A DNA stretch of 64,000 bases from Symsagittifera roscoffensis (GCF_963678635.1 NC_087062.1:6622193-6686192); one strand, 5' to 3'; positions 1 to 11,400 are shown, numbered from the stretch's first letter. Made by a program: numbers and translations. The notes: a model not told the origin generated them from the letters alone.

Positions 1-352
1 CTTGATTCGACCCTGTTCGACCAACGATTCGACGTAAACCGGCTATAGACTTCGTTCGACCGTCTTACTTTGCAGCAAATTTTGACATTGTTCGACCGTT
101 TTGGTCGAATCATGAGTCGAACACCTCAGCCCGGGAATTGTTGAATGAATCCACTCGAATCCGTTCTCTCCAGTCAAATTATTCAAGGATACTAGCAATT
201 TGAAAGTTGAATTTGATTTCGGCATAAGCGGAGAGAGTTCTCCCTACTAGTATTAATTAGAAAGATATTACAAATATTTTGTTTATAACAAATGCACCCA
301 AAATCAGGAACCACAAATAATCATCGGACGGGGTAGAATGCGAAATCATACT
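1..352. other. No gene seen; cluster of TTCGAC motifs
   Basis: The first 125 bases carry many TTCGAC/GTCGAA hexamers on both strands. No exon with plausible splice sites is visible. It probably lies in an intron or flank of the plus-strand gene whose exons appear at 1015 and 6444. Confidence 0.4.
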
Positions 353-800
353 AAAGCCCTTTCAGTCGTGATTTGAACCTTTCAGTCGTGATTTTTGATT
401 TTTCGTTTAATTTCGAGCCAGTGAGCAGGCTTGCATTATTATTAGCTTATTTATGCTTAATTTAAGCGTTGAAAATTTAAATTTGTTCAAATAAAGTTAG
501 TTTTTGGAGTTTTTAGCGCCCTATTAGGTATCATGAATACCAAAAACTTCAGAAACAAAATTTGAAAAAAAAACTTTTAAGCAATTTTTTTTCGTTTTTT
601 CAGTAATTTTTCTTCCAAAACTGTTTTTTAAATTTGACTGTTTTACTATGACTGTGGAATTTGCCTAAGTTCTAGTTTTTCGTTCAGATCCTTTTACCAC
701 ATCATACAGAAAAACGACAGTAATTTGAAAAACTTTTAATTTGTATTTTTAAGACTATGGTCGGAACATTCTGTGCTACTTGCACAGTAACCGGCTATAC
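353..800 (+). repeat. Interspersed repeat, AAAGCCCTTT family
   Basis: It starts with AAAGCCCTTTCAGTCGTGA and ends near a GGTCGGAACATTCTGTG segment followed by TACTTGCACAG. The same start and end, in the same order, occur at 61979-62457, and related versions at 56393-56640. The start motif also occurs inverted near 63075-63100, so this looks like a dispersed non-autonomous element with inverted termini. No coding content is visible. The family identity is unknown to me. Confidence 0.55.
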
Positions 801-1014
801 TTGTTGTTTTATGTCACTTGTCTCGCGTTTAATCAAATGTAACAAGGAATAGTCGAACTTGTTAATTAACGGAATAACTTATAAGGACGCTCATTTAGGG
901 AAAATTCTATTTCAAAGTCTGGACATGAGTATGGGACTCGACCCGGGTCGCAACAAGCTACTTAAAGCTAAACGCGACTAAAACTCATAATTTTTTTTTG
1001 CTTTTTCATCGCAG

Positions 1015-1143
1015 GCGTGGAGAATTTGGCGGTTCCCGACGACGCAGCATTGCCATCTTCTGAAGTGAAGCGTTCGGAACAAGTGGTGACGTTAACTGTC
1101 GACCAAGAGGATCCTGGAAACGACGAAAGAAACACGTCTCAAG
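1015..1143 (+). CDS. Internal coding exon of a CaaX-tailed protein gene
   Basis: A T-rich tract ends in CATCGCAG just before 1015, and AAG|GTAAGA follows at 1143/1144: good acceptor and donor. The 129 nt contain one long open phase (two leading bases, 42 codons, one trailing base). It reads roughly VENLAVPDDAALPSSE, then KRSEQVVTLTVDQEDPGN and a hydrophilic acidic end. The trailing G joins in frame to the exon at 6444, which makes both exons more credible. The composition (acidic, Ser/Glu/Asp-rich, low hydrophobicity) suggests a disordered linker. Earlier exons must lie upstream of the window or went unrecognised. The protein family is not recognised from this segment alone. The GC content is clearly higher than the surrounding DNA. 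Confidence 0.6.
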
Positions 1144-2475
1144 GTAAGAACTTGTTGACAAATTTATGAAAGTACAAACAAGTAGAAAAAGGCTAGCGGC
1201 TCCGTTTTTCAGTGCGTCAGTCCATCATGATTGATGATCGAATATTGACGCCAAATTTAACCTTTGGAAAACATTATTGCTTGCATTGGCGGAAGTTAAT
1301 AAGATCCCATTAAAGAGCAGAGATGGGTTGCGTTGGCTAGCGCAATTGGTTCTCAATCCAGAGGTTGGTGCTTCGAAGCCAACCATGGTCTTGGTTGGCA
1401 GCTGAATGATATTGCTGAACAGCGATAGTTGAATAAAAGGCATTGAGCGTTTAAAAGGAGTCAGTAGTAAAGTTGTATCAGTATCTATCAGACCAGACCA
1501 TCTTCTGTTTCATAACAACTTCTGGGATTGAGGTACTCGGCTTATCTTTCGACCGTCCCGAACAAATATGGATGGCTTCTGGGAAATGACGCACGATAAA
1601 ATAATCAACAAAGCGGGCAAGCAAACGACTGATGGTCCGCAAAAAATTCAAATAAAGCCGGGAAAAATTCAAAAAAACTAAGCCGGCCAGCTGTCAAACC
1701 TGTCAGAAAATGCCAATCACAAAAGTCAGTTGAGTTCAAGCAGTTTGCCAGCATGCGGTGGAAATATGAAACAAATTTCCAAGTTTAGGAATAAAATTGC
1801 TGCCGGCAAAACATAGATTTTCGAATACTTACACTCTTAGCAAAACTGCCTTGTTCGCCAAGATTTTCATGGAAAAAATTGAGAAAGAATTGGAAAACAT
1901 CCCTATTTATTCCAAATAGCAATTTTAAAAACCAAAAGTGGTACTAGTTTACATTTTTGGCTCCTAAAAATGCTGTGGTCCCTAATAAAAACAGAGGCAC
2001 ACTTTGAGTTAATTTTCAAGGTAAATATCTTAATTTCTCTATGTTGGTTGGTGCTACAACGGGTCCAGTTTTTCTAGCGGGTTCGAATCAGGATACCAAA
2101 CCCTAGGCGTAGGTTCAAATCCGTGCTGGCTTTTGTTTTTAGGAAATAGGCGGGACCAGTCATCTCAACTAATTTTCTCACGTGACCAACCGAGTAAACA
2201 TGTATCCCAAAAATATCCGTGCTGTCTCTTTGCTCTGTATATCTTTCAAGATGAGCTGATCTTTTTCGAATTTCACTGAACTTTGGAAGACCGAACTTCA
2301 ATGAATCTGACTTTCTCTCTCTATTGTCTAACTCATGTACCTCAGAAAAACAATAACAGATTTTTTTTGGAATGATGTGGTCGGAACAATATGTGCAACT
2401 TGTGAACAAATTAAAAAAACGTCTTTTCCAGATTGAAAAAAATGCCAAACACGTTTTTCCTGAAGTTGAAAAAGA
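1144..2475. other. Intron sequence with tRNA-like (SINE-type) traces
   Basis: No exon is evident. Around 1330-1395 there is an A-box-like TGGCTAGCGCAATTGG followed by a T-arm-like segment (GGTGCTTCGAAGCC). Around 2078-2133 there are two B-box-like motifs (GGGTTCGAATC and AGGTTCAAATCC). Neither region folds convincingly into a full tRNA by eye, so they are more likely SINE remnants than tRNA genes. A GGTCGGAACA segment at 2378 matches the end of the AAAGCCCTTT repeat family. Confidence 0.35.
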
Positions 2476-3264
2476 ATCAAAGATCGAGGCACCCCGTAAT
2501 AATAGTCATACCACTGCGCTGAAATCAACGAAGCATCTAGAACTACAGAAAGGTGCTTTCAGACTAACCAAAAGCAGTAACTGCAGATCAATTGACAAGG
2601 ACTCAAAAAACCAGACACCCTTAAAATATTCATACTGCTTTGCTAAAATCAAACAAGCAGATAGACTCAAAAAAGTGCTTTTCAGATCAACCAGATTCAT
2701 AAACTACAGATAAATTGAGAAAGACTCAAAAATCGAGACATCCCCTAATAATATTCATACTGCTTTGCTGAAATTGATGAAGCATCTAGAATCAGAAAGG
2801 TTCTTTTCGGTCAAACTAAAAACAGCAACTACAGATAGTTTAAGTAAGACTCAAAAATCAGTTAAGAGCAGCAACCACAGATCAACTGAGAAATACTCAA
2901 AAATCGAGACAACTCTTAATATAGTCATACTGCTTTGCTGACAGCAATGAAGCAGATAGAATCAGAAAGGTGCTTCTCAGACTAACCAAAAGCAGCAACT
3001 AAAGTTAATTTGAGAAAGACTCAAAAATTGAGACACCCTTTAATAATAGTCATTCTGATTTGCTGAAATCAAAGAAGCAGGCAGAATCAGAAAAATGCTT
3101 TTCAGATCAACCAAAATCATCAACTACAGATAAATTGAAAAATTTTCATAAATCGAGACACTCGATATTAGTATTCATATCGCTCTGCTGAAATCAAAGA
3201 AACATCTAGAATAAGAGAAGTGCTTTTCAGACAAAGCAAAAACAGCAACCACAGATATGTTGAA
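2476..3264. repeat. Diverged tandem repeat, unit about 125 bp
   Basis: Six or so successive units share the frame: ACTCAAAAATCGAGACACCC, TAATATTCATACTGCTTTGCTG, AAGCATCTAGAATCAGAAAGG, TGCTTTTCAGACTAACCAAA, CAGCAACTACAGATAAATTG. Units start near 2476, 2604, 2727, 2896, 3018 and 3146; the stretch at 2850-2895 is a partial unit. Units differ by roughly 10-25 percent, so the array is old. It lies in the large intron of the CaaX gene. Short open frames here are a by-product of the repeat. Confidence 0.75.
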
Positions 3265-3382
3265 GACAGCATTATATCATCGACGACCACAGGGAAATAG
3301 GACTGTTCGTAGACTGCATGATCCAAATCCTTAGAAACAGACGTGCAGTAATGAAGATTGACCCTTGTTACAGTCCTTACCA

Positions 3383-4311
3383 CCCGGGTTGACCTGATTA
3401 AACCAAAAATGCTAATCGTACACTTCCATAATTTTACTTCTACGAAAAAATCATAATCATACAAATTGCATACCTTTTGCAAAAATGGTGTCATCTTTTT
3501 TCAAAGATTTTTTTTAGTTTTGGCATAAAATCTGTGTATCATACTAAATAAAAAAGAAGCACTTTTTTTCTAGCAAATACTAATCATACAGTTTCCATAT
3601 ATGGAAATTGTATGACTAGCATTTTTTTATGACAACAAATTAAATTTGAAATTGGCTTCAAAAACTTTTTTAATGTTTTTTTTTCAACTGCAAATCGAAT
3701 TTTGTACTCTAACAAATATTTTTCAAAAAAATTTTGTACATGTAAAATTTTTTTGTGTGTGTATAACGTAGTCCTGGATACAATTATATTGGATTTTTTT
3801 TCTCTTCGCTAAATAACTTTTTCAAAAAAGCTAAAAACTCTTTTTTTTATGACAAGTTTATGTATGCCTTGATCAATGTCTGATAATTTAAAAATTTAAA
3901 TTTTAAAAATAATTATCGTTGAAAATGTATGCCAAATTTTAAAAGCTTGATACTTTCGCTATATTATTTTTGTAAGACAGTTAAGACATTTCAGGCCGCT
4001 TCCAATGCATTTTTAATGCAAAACCGTCAAACCGTTTGTTACTGTACGTTTGAGTAGCCAAGATTTTAGTCACTGTGTTCGGTTACAAACACAACCGAGA
4101 AGTTTTGAGAAATTAAATTGTAAAAAAAAATCAAAATTTTTGATTTATGGAAAAATGCTAGTCATACAATTTCCATATATGAAAACCACTAATCATAGAC
4201 CTTTCATGCAGTTTTCTGTACTTATGGATTTGCATGAAAAGTATATGATTAGCATTTTTCCATATATGAAAATTGTTTAAAAAACGATTATCATTTTTGG
4301 TCAACCCGGGG
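3383..4311. mobile_element. Foldback/MITE-like element, CCCGGGTTGACC ends
   Basis: The left end CCCGGGTTGACC at 3383 is matched in inverted orientation by GGTCAACCCGGGG at 4299-4311. Just inside both ends is AAAAATGxTAATCGT. Subterminal blocks with AAAATGCTAATCATACA and TTTCCATATATGGAAA recur at about 3410, 3581-3625, 4149-4195 and 4240-4275. The block at 3581-3625 is itself a near-perfect palindrome with arms of about 22 bp. There is no coding content, and I could not define a target duplication with confidence. Confidence 0.55.
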
Positions 4312-4942
4312 AGCCATCAGAGGAAACTTATAATATTTCTTTAAACTTTTGATGGAACGAACAAGGACAACTCAGAACAAGGCATTGCGCACAAAAGACA
4401 ATGTACATAAATGTTTGGTCAACGCACTTCTAATGTAGTGCAACCGGAGCATCCGAGGCAACCACGGTTCAAAGAGAAAACTCCGGAAAACTTGGCACTG
4501 GTGACAGAGACGACAGAAGCTAAAGAAGCAGCAAGACACAAACGAGAAAGAATAAGCGGCAGAGCGAACAAACTCAACTAGTGAAAACTATCCTTGAGGC
4601 TTCTGGGACAACAGCAAAAACCAGACACCGGGTAAGAGGGCTTTATAAGAAACACGGAGCAAAACAACGGGCACACAAACAAGTTGTGACTATAACAGCT
4701 TGCAAGTGGTGGCAATAACAGCTAGCATCAAAAAAGAGGATTAAAGATTCCAAAAGCTCAGAATGCAGAGCTTCTACTAAGCCAAGAGAATCACAGCCCT
4801 CAGAAAAAATGGCAATAGACCAAAGCACAAAGTACGGCCAGGCTGTCACCTAGAAGCAGTGATTGTCACCACTCGCATCAACGTATGTGAAAAAAAATTA
4901 TTTCAATAACATCAACAAATACATTGCCACCATCAATAGTGA
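4312..4942. other. Coding-like but stop-broken sequence, unidentified
   Basis: Base composition from about 4330 to 4860 is richer in G/C and in Lys/Arg/Glu-type codons than its surroundings, yet every frame is broken by stops within about 40 codons. It may be a decayed retroelement ORF or a pseudogene. No diagnostic motif (reverse transcriptase, integrase, zinc finger) is visible to me. Confidence 0.25.
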
Positions 4943-5129
4943 ACTAGGAAATTAGACGACAAGCAAATTAGACGACAGCAAAGAAACGGAATTTACGGAC
5001 AACCAGTATTTACTCATCCAAATTTTAATTTAAGTCTGTAAACAAAATTCACGCAATTTGCACGCAAGTTATTGACGAAATTTAGTTATTTTCGGATCGC
5101 CTAATTTCCCGTCGTCTAAGTTCCTAAAT
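4943..5129. repeat. Short inverted-repeat element, TTAGACGAC arms
   Basis: GGAAATTAGACGACAAGCAA at about 4946 is matched in inverted orientation by the segment ending at about 5127 (reading back: GGAACTTAGACGACGGGAAA). The arms are about 26 bp with a few mismatches and the whole is under 200 bp, the size of a small MITE. No clear target duplication is visible. Confidence 0.45.
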
Positions 5130-5349
5130 CCCATAGTGGACATAGTAAGGTCAGTTGATAAGTACGCGAAGAAAATTATTGAGTACCCCACAGTATTCAA
5201 AGAGTAAAGAATGTTCCGCGTGGATAGAATTCCGTCCGAAAGACGCTCGAAGAAGACAAGAGGAAAACAAGAAGGCGAGGCAGAAGAGACGGTCGGTCTA
5301 GTTACGCCCGACTGATCACCGGCCGCAAGCATGGCGGAGTCCATCTTCC

Positions 5350-5610
5350 TCTTTGGGGAGCGGTGGTGAAGTGGTTACGTCTCCGCCTCTCAATCGAAAG
5401 GTCGGATGTTCGAGGCCCACCATGATCCGTGCTCGTTGCTTGAGGGTGAAGCAACATTACCCAGCCCAGAAAATTACCAAAAAAAATTGCATATAGTTCT
5501 TAAACAGGGGCACAACAGCGGTTTGCCGTGATGAGCAGTACAGCTCGTGTGTTGGTCCTGTTATACCCTCAGCCGTTAGGTGAGGTATAAACGGTATAAT
5601 CTCGATGTTC
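5350..5610 (+). mobile_element. tRNA-derived SINE
   Basis: The head at 5355-5421 is tRNA-like: an A-box region (GGTGAAGTGGTTACG), an anticodon-arm-like stretch, then a B-box-like GGATGTTCGAGGCCC, with spacing near that of a tRNA. It is followed by an unrelated body (TTGAGGGTGAAGCAACATTA, later CAGCTCGTGTGTTGGTCCTG, and a GGTATAAACGGTATAATC tail). A tRNA-like head fused to an unrelated body is the hallmark of a SINE. It is unlikely to be a functional tRNA because the acceptor arms do not pair well by eye. The exact 3' end is uncertain. Confidence 0.6.
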
Positions 5611-6443
5611 AAAGTCTATGCTTATTCGCTAACTAAGAATTGGAATATGAAGAGATAGAGAGCAACTTAAATTCAGTTTGGAAAGTTAAGTCTGGTCGAC
5701 GCTGACCTCGAAGCATTTGAGATACAGCGTTTCATAATAACTAATACATATGTTGTTAGGTATAGATAGATACTTATTTAATACGCAGACTTCTATATGT
5801 ATTATGTAATCAGTTAGGTTTATAATATGTAAACATTACCAACTGGTAGTTTTAGCACCTAATTGTACATTGTTTATAAAGGGATGTTTTACTACAATAT
5901 CCGTATGGATAACAGGTCCTTTCCTTCGTGGATCAATGGTCTTAAGAAGACGAAGAGGGCACTGCAGGTGGTCAAGACGGAAAAAATGAAAAAGAGAAAA
6001 GCGAGAGAACAGAATTCAAAACTGAAATAAAAACTCATTTTTGGAGATAAAACTCATTTGAAAATCTTAATTTTAACCAGGGGGAATGAGAAACCCTTAA
6101 AAGTATACGGGTATTACTGAAAAAAAAACAATCTATACAACCAGAAGCCCAACCAGTTTGATGTACTATTAGCAAGTTGCAGTAAACTTGCACTCGATAT
6201 TAATAACGATCTTGATTGTCTCTCAATTATGAAGCTATGTAACTGCCGAATTGTCAATCCAGGTTAACGGATTGCATTACTTGCAACGAATATCAATATC
6301 ACGGGCTACCCTGGTACTGTTGAGTCACACGACATCCCTTTTTTAATCATACCTGCCTGACCCAAATGAGAAAGAGGCGAAAGATTTATGCTAAACTTAA
6401 CAATGCGCTTTTTATTTTGCTAATGGTTTTTTTTTGTTTTCAG
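5611..6443. other. Intron 3' part; no further exon confirmed
   Basis: Mostly AT-rich. A short acidic open stretch at about 5943-6035 (reading EDEEGTAGGQDGKNEKEKSE) could be an exon relic or LINE/SINE tail, but it lacks a convincing acceptor. The intron ends with a good polypyrimidine tract and CAG at 6441-6443. Confidence 0.4.
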
Positions 6444-6622
6444 GCCGATCTCCGGAGCATAAGGACCAAGACCCCTACAACAACCCGGCATCGGACAAGT
6501 TCCAAGAGAGCATGAGAAACGAAGCCAGAAATCAGCGCAGATGGTGGCATGCGAACAAGAAACACAAAACTGGGGGAGGGGACGCGGGCACCGTCGACCC
6601 CTCTTGCTGCTCCATCGTATGA
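6444..6622 (+). CDS. Terminal coding exon with CaaX prenylation motif
   Basis: The acceptor TTTTGTTTTCAG ends at 6443 and the exon runs to TGA at 6620-6622. Taking the trailing G of the exon at 1015-1143, it encodes about 59 residues: a very polar stretch (GRSPEHKDQDPYNNPASDK), a basic section with R-W-W and K-K-H-K, a short GGGDAG linker, and the end DPSCCSIV. The last four residues CSIV fit a CaaX box, with a second cysteine just before that could be palmitoylated. Known biology: such tails are farnesylated or geranylgeranylated and target a protein to membranes. A dual-cysteine tail after a polar, basic region is seen in paralemmins and some small GTPases. There is no GTPase motif here, so a paralemmin-like membrane adaptor is only a suggestion. 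No clear AATAAA is evident near the stop. Confidence 0.65.
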
Positions 6623-6828
6623 GCAGATATCAAGTGGGTGTCACGTGATTCTAGTAACTAAACCAAGAAGCATGTTCGGACATTCGAGTTGAGAAAAGAC
6701 ATCGAAGCTGCATCATTTTGACATGTCTGAAATTCTATTTTGCTGCAACACTTCATCTTTAATTCAACTTCGAAATTTTTAATTGTTTTCTGAGCTTGAT
6801 GATATAGTTGATGAAGGCTCCTCCTCCA

Positions 6829-6873
6829 CCCCCCCCCCCCCTCCCTCACACACACACACACACACACACACAC
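6829..6873. repeat. Poly-C and (CA)n microsatellite
   Basis: A run of 13 C (6829-6841) is followed by CTCCCT-like bases and then an uninterrupted (CA)n tract at 6847-6873. It lies about 200 bp past the stop codon of the CaaX gene and may be in its 3' UTR. Confidence 0.9.
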
Positions 6874-7008
6874 CTTGCATGAGCTTCGATTTTATAGTTA
6901 TGGGGTACAGAGTGGTTGGTTTTACAAGGTTATATACGAAAACCAGTTATAATTGTCATATCTTAAAATGTCCGAATGTCAGTTTTGATAGTATCGAATA
7001 ATACAAAC

Positions 7009-7218
7009 GGACCTACTTAACAATGCCCCCCCCCCCCCTACGGTAGCTACTTAAGAATCTCCACCTCTATTAATAATTACAGTAAAATAGAACTGAGCTT
7101 TCTAATAAGAATTTCAATTTTGCTGGATCCTGATTGGTCGAAAAATCGACCGTTTTGATCTACTTAACAATCTCCCCCCCCCCTTTCTTGAAAGGGGCGG
7201 AGATTGTTAAGTAGATCC
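7009..7218. mobile_element. 210-bp MITE with perfect 8-bp TSD, C-run ends
   Basis: Flanked by identical 8-mers ATACAAAC at 7001-7008 and 7219-7226. The left terminus GGACCTACTTAACAATGCCC is matched in inverted orientation by the right terminus (reading inward GGATCTACTTAACAATCTCC). Next to the left TIR is a run of 13 C. The right side holds an extra inverted copy, so 7157-7217 is a hairpin with 19-bp perfect arms. It is non-coding. The TSD length points to the hAT superfamily or another family making 8-bp duplications. Related elements occur at 35958, 38723, 44213 and 46414. Confidence 0.8.
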
Positions 7219-7226
7219 ATACAAAC

Positions 7227-8487
7227 AATGAACGGATCAAGTAAGCAATCCGCCATTCACGCTTGGAGGGAGATAACGTAACAGATTCCATACTTGAGAT
7301 ATTTTTATAAACACTTGAAAAAAGTTTAAGTGATAAGAAACCATAAACCTAGTCTCCAATGAATGTGGAACACCAAACATCACTATATAAAATAACAAAA
7401 ATATTTACCGAAAAAAATACCACAAACTGATACATACAAAGCAGACTTTTTCCGTTCTCCAATGAAAAAACGCTATTGAGCACAAAATTAAGGTGCTGCG
7501 GACAACAATTCTATGTATCTGCAGATGAGAAGGCAGAGGGTGCTCATAATTCATTGAGGCGATAAACGCAAAGTCAAAAACTGCGGAAAATCAAGTTACT
7601 ATTGATTCTTTATTTCAGTGACATGCAAATGCTCGACTTTTACCTTTTTACTCTTGATTAAATAAATAGAAAGTCTGTTCAAACGTATAGAGGAAACCCG
7701 TTCGGTTAACTCTTAAAAAATGAAAAAAGATTGATATCCAGTCGAGTTTTATTACTCAATTTACTGCTTGATACTCAAAAAAGCTGTACAAAAACATTTA
7801 GGAATAATGGGCTCGTAGTTTGATAACATAGGAGGCTACTAGGGTATCAAGTACGCCTGCACAACAGTTGAATTATTTTAGAGCAGTCGTAACATTTCTA
7901 GTAGGAATTAATGTCGAGATGGGCTGCACACGTTATGCGGATACAAAGGAAGAGCATCAACAATAGTAACTTGCTTTCCTCAACGCAATGGCCGCCCAAA
8001 CCAAAGTTTACAAAAAAAAATTTTTAAATCGATTTTTTTTTCAAAACTTTTTCTCGACACACAGAAAGTTCAATCGGTCAATTGATTGCGTTTTTTGAAC
8101 TAATTAATAATCTGCTTACGTTTGGTTACGTTTTCTGTAGCGTGCGTTCTACCGTTTTTGCATAAGAGATATAGCCTAATTGGTCATTCGGGGGGGGGGG
8201 GGGGGAGATTGCTCAATTGATCTCAATAATAAAATTATGCAGGATAGGGCAGGAAAAAGAGCCTTAGTGAGCCTGTTCTTAGATGAGAAAGTTACCTCCA
8301 GGAAATCGACAAAGGAACTTGCTTCAGCAAAATATTTTGAAAATTTTTAAGAATTGTGTCAGGACGCTACGTATTGAAGATTTTCTCCCGGCATTTTCTG
8401 CGCTGTCTTCCCTCAAAAACCGTATATTTTGGAGTCAAATTCCTCCCTGAATTTTTGTTACTATGGTTCGGCTATGGTTCGGAAAAA
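7227..8487. other. AT-rich spacer, no gene seen
   Basis: No exon or open frame with coding character. A run of 16 G at 8190-8205 followed by AGATTGCTCAATTGATC resembles, inverted, the C-run terminus of the 7009 MITE family and may be a truncated copy. Confidence 0.5.
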
Positions 8488-11400
8488 ATGAGTGGGTTGT
8501 TTATGAGTGAGCAGTTCATAAGTGAGCAGTTAATGAGTGAGCAGCTCATGAGTGAGCAGTTAATGAGTGAGCAATTAATGAGTGAGCAGTTAATGAGTGA
8601 GCAGTAAATGAGTGAGCAGTTAATGAATGAGCAGTTAATGAGTGAGCAGTTAATGAGTGAGCAGTTAATGAGTGAGCAGTTAATAAGTGAGCAGTTAATG
8701 AGTGAGCAGTTAATGAGTGAGCAGTTAATGAGTGAGCAGTTAATGAGTGAGCAGTTAATGAGTGAGCAGTTAATGAGTGAGCAGTTAATGAGTGAGCAGT
8801 TAATGAGTGAGCAGTTAATGAGTGAGCAGTTTATGAGTGAGCAGTTAATGAGTGAGCAGTTAATGAGTGAGCAGTTAATGAGTGAGCAGTTAATGAGTGA
8901 GCAGTTACTGCGTGAGCAGTTTATGAGTGAGCAGTTCATGAGTGAGCAGTTAATGAGTGAGCAGTAAATGAGTGAGCAGTTAATGAGTGAGCAGTTACTG
9001 AGTGAGCAGTTAATGATTGAGCAGTTAATGAGTGAGCAGTTAATGAGTCAGCAGTTAATGAGTGAGCAGTTTATGAGTGAGCAGTTAATGAGTGGGCAGT
9101 TAATGAGTGAGCAGTTAATGAGTGAGCAGTTAAAGAGTGAGCAGTAAATGAGTGAGCAGTTAATGAGTGAGCAGTAAATGAGTGAGCAGTTAATGAGTGA
9201 GCAGTTAATGAGTGAGCAGTTAATGAGTGAGCAGTTAATGAGTGAGCAGTTAATGAGTGAGCAGTTAATGAGTGAGCAGTTAATGAGTGAGCAGTTAATG
9301 AGTGAGCAGTTAATGAGTGAGCAGTTAATGAGTGAGATGTTAATGAGTGAGCAGTTAATGAGTGAGCAGTTAAAGAGTGAGCTGTGAGCAGTTAATGAAT
9401 GAGCAGTTAATGAGTGAGCAGTTAATGAGTGAGCAGTTAATGAGTGAGCAGTTAATGAGTGAGCAGTAAATGAGTGAGCAGTTAATGAGTGAGCAGTTAC
9501 TGAGTGAGCAGTTAATGATTGAGCAGTTAATGAGTGAGCAGTTAATGAGTCAGCAGTTAATGAGTGAGCAGTTTATGAGTGAGCAGTTAATGAGTGAGCA
9601 GTTAATGAGTGAGCAGTTAATGAGTGAGCAGTTAAAGAGTGAGCAGTAAATGAGTGAGCAGTTAATGAGTGAGCAGTAAATGAGTGAGCAGTTAATGAGT
9701 GAGCAGTTAATGAGTGAGCAGTTAATGAGTGAGCAGTTAATGAGTGAGCAGTTAATGAGTGAGCAGTTAATGAGTGAGCAGTTAATGAGTGAGCAGTTAA
9801 TGAGTGAGCAGTTAATGAGTGAGCAGTTTATGAGTGAGCAGTTAATGAGTGAGCAGTTAATGAGTGAGCAGTTAATGAGTGAGCAGTTACTGCGTGAGCA
9901 GTTTATGAGTGAGCAGTTCATGAGTGAGCAGTTAATGAGTGAGCAGTAAATGAGTGAGCAGTTAATGAGTGAGCAGTTACTGAGTGAGCAGTTAATGATT
10001 GAGCAGTTAATGAGTGAGCAGTTAATGAGTCAGCAGTTAATGAGTGAGCAGTTTATGAGTGAGCAGTTAATGAGTGAGCAGTTAATGAGTGAGCAGTTAA
10101 TGAGTGAGCAGTTAAAGAGTGAGCAGTAAATGAGTGAGCAGTTAATGAGTGAGCAGTAAATGAGTGAGCAGTTAATGAGTGAGCAGTTAATGAGTGAGCA
10201 GTTAATGAGTGAGCAGTTAATGAGTGAGCAGTTAATGAGTGAGCAGTTAATGAGTGAGCAGTTAATGAGTGAGCAGTTAATGAGTGAGATGTTAATGAGT
10301 GAGCAGTTAATGAGTGAGCAGTTAAAGAGTGAGCTGTGAGCAGTTAATGAATGAGCAGTTAATGAGTGAGCAGTTAATGAGTGAGCAGTTAATGAGTGAG
10401 CAGTTAATGAGTGAGCAGTTAAAGAGTGAGCTGTGAGCAGTTAATGAATGAGCAGTTAATGAGTGAGAAGTTAATGAGTGAGCAGTAAATGAGTGAGAAG
10501 TTAATGAGTGAGCAGTTAATGAGTGAGCAGTTTATGAGTGAGCAGTTAATGAGTGAGCAGTTAATGAGTGAGCAGTTAATGAGTGAGCAGTTAAAGAGTG
10601 AGCAGTAAATGAGTGAGCAGTTAATGAGTGAGCAGTAAATGAGTGAGCAGTTAATGAGTGAGCAGTTAATGAGTGAGCAGTTAATGAGTGAGCAGTTAAT
10701 GAGTGAGCAGTTAATGAGTGAGCAGTTAATGAGTGAGCAGTTAATGAGTGAGCAGTTAATGAGTGAGCAGTTAATGAGTGAGCAGTTTATGAGTGAGCAG
10801 TTAATGAGTGAGCAGTTAATGAGTGAGCAGTTAATGAGTGAGCAGTTACTGCGTGAGCAGTTTATGAGTGAGCAGTTCATGAGTGAGCAGTTAATGAGTG
10901 AGCAGTAAATGAGTGAGCAGTTAATGAGTGAGCAGTTACTGAGTGAGCAGTTAATGATTGAGCAGTTAATGAGTGAGCAGTTAATGAGTCAGCAGTTAAT
11001 GAGTGAGCAGTTTATGAGTCAGCAGTTAATGAGTGAGCAGTTAATGAGTGAGCAGTTAATGAGTGAGCAGTTAAAGAGTGAGCAGTAAATGAGTGAGCAG
11101 TTAATGAGTGAGCAGTAAATGAGTGAGCAGTTAATGAGTGAGCAGTTAATGAGTGAGCAGTTAATGAGTGAGCAGTTAATGAGTGAGCAGTTAATGAGTG
11201 AGCAGTTAATGAGTGAGCAGTTAATGAGTGAGCAGTTAATGAGTGAGCAGTTAATGAGTGAGATGTTAATGAGTGAGCAGTTAATGAGTGAGCAGTTAAA
11301 GAGTGAGCTGTGAGCAGTTAATGAATGAGCAGTTAATGAGTGAGCAGTTAATGAGTGAGCAGTTAATGAGTGAGCAGTTAATGAGTGAGCAGTTAATGAG

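Noticed and set aside
2078-2133. tRNA gene (two B-box-like motifs)
   Set aside because: No complete cloverleaf could be drawn by eye; more likely a SINE remnant.
2372-2713. 113-codon plus-strand frame as a gene
   Set aside because: It coincides with units of the 125-bp tandem repeat, lacks splice or domain support, and is explained as a chance open frame in the repeat.
5355-5421. tRNA gene
   Set aside because: The A and B boxes are tRNA-like but the acceptor arms do not pair convincingly, and the sequence runs on into a SINE body.
6847-6873. Open frames rich in Thr-His and Cys-Val across the (CA)n tract
   Set aside because: Artefacts of the dinucleotide microsatellite.
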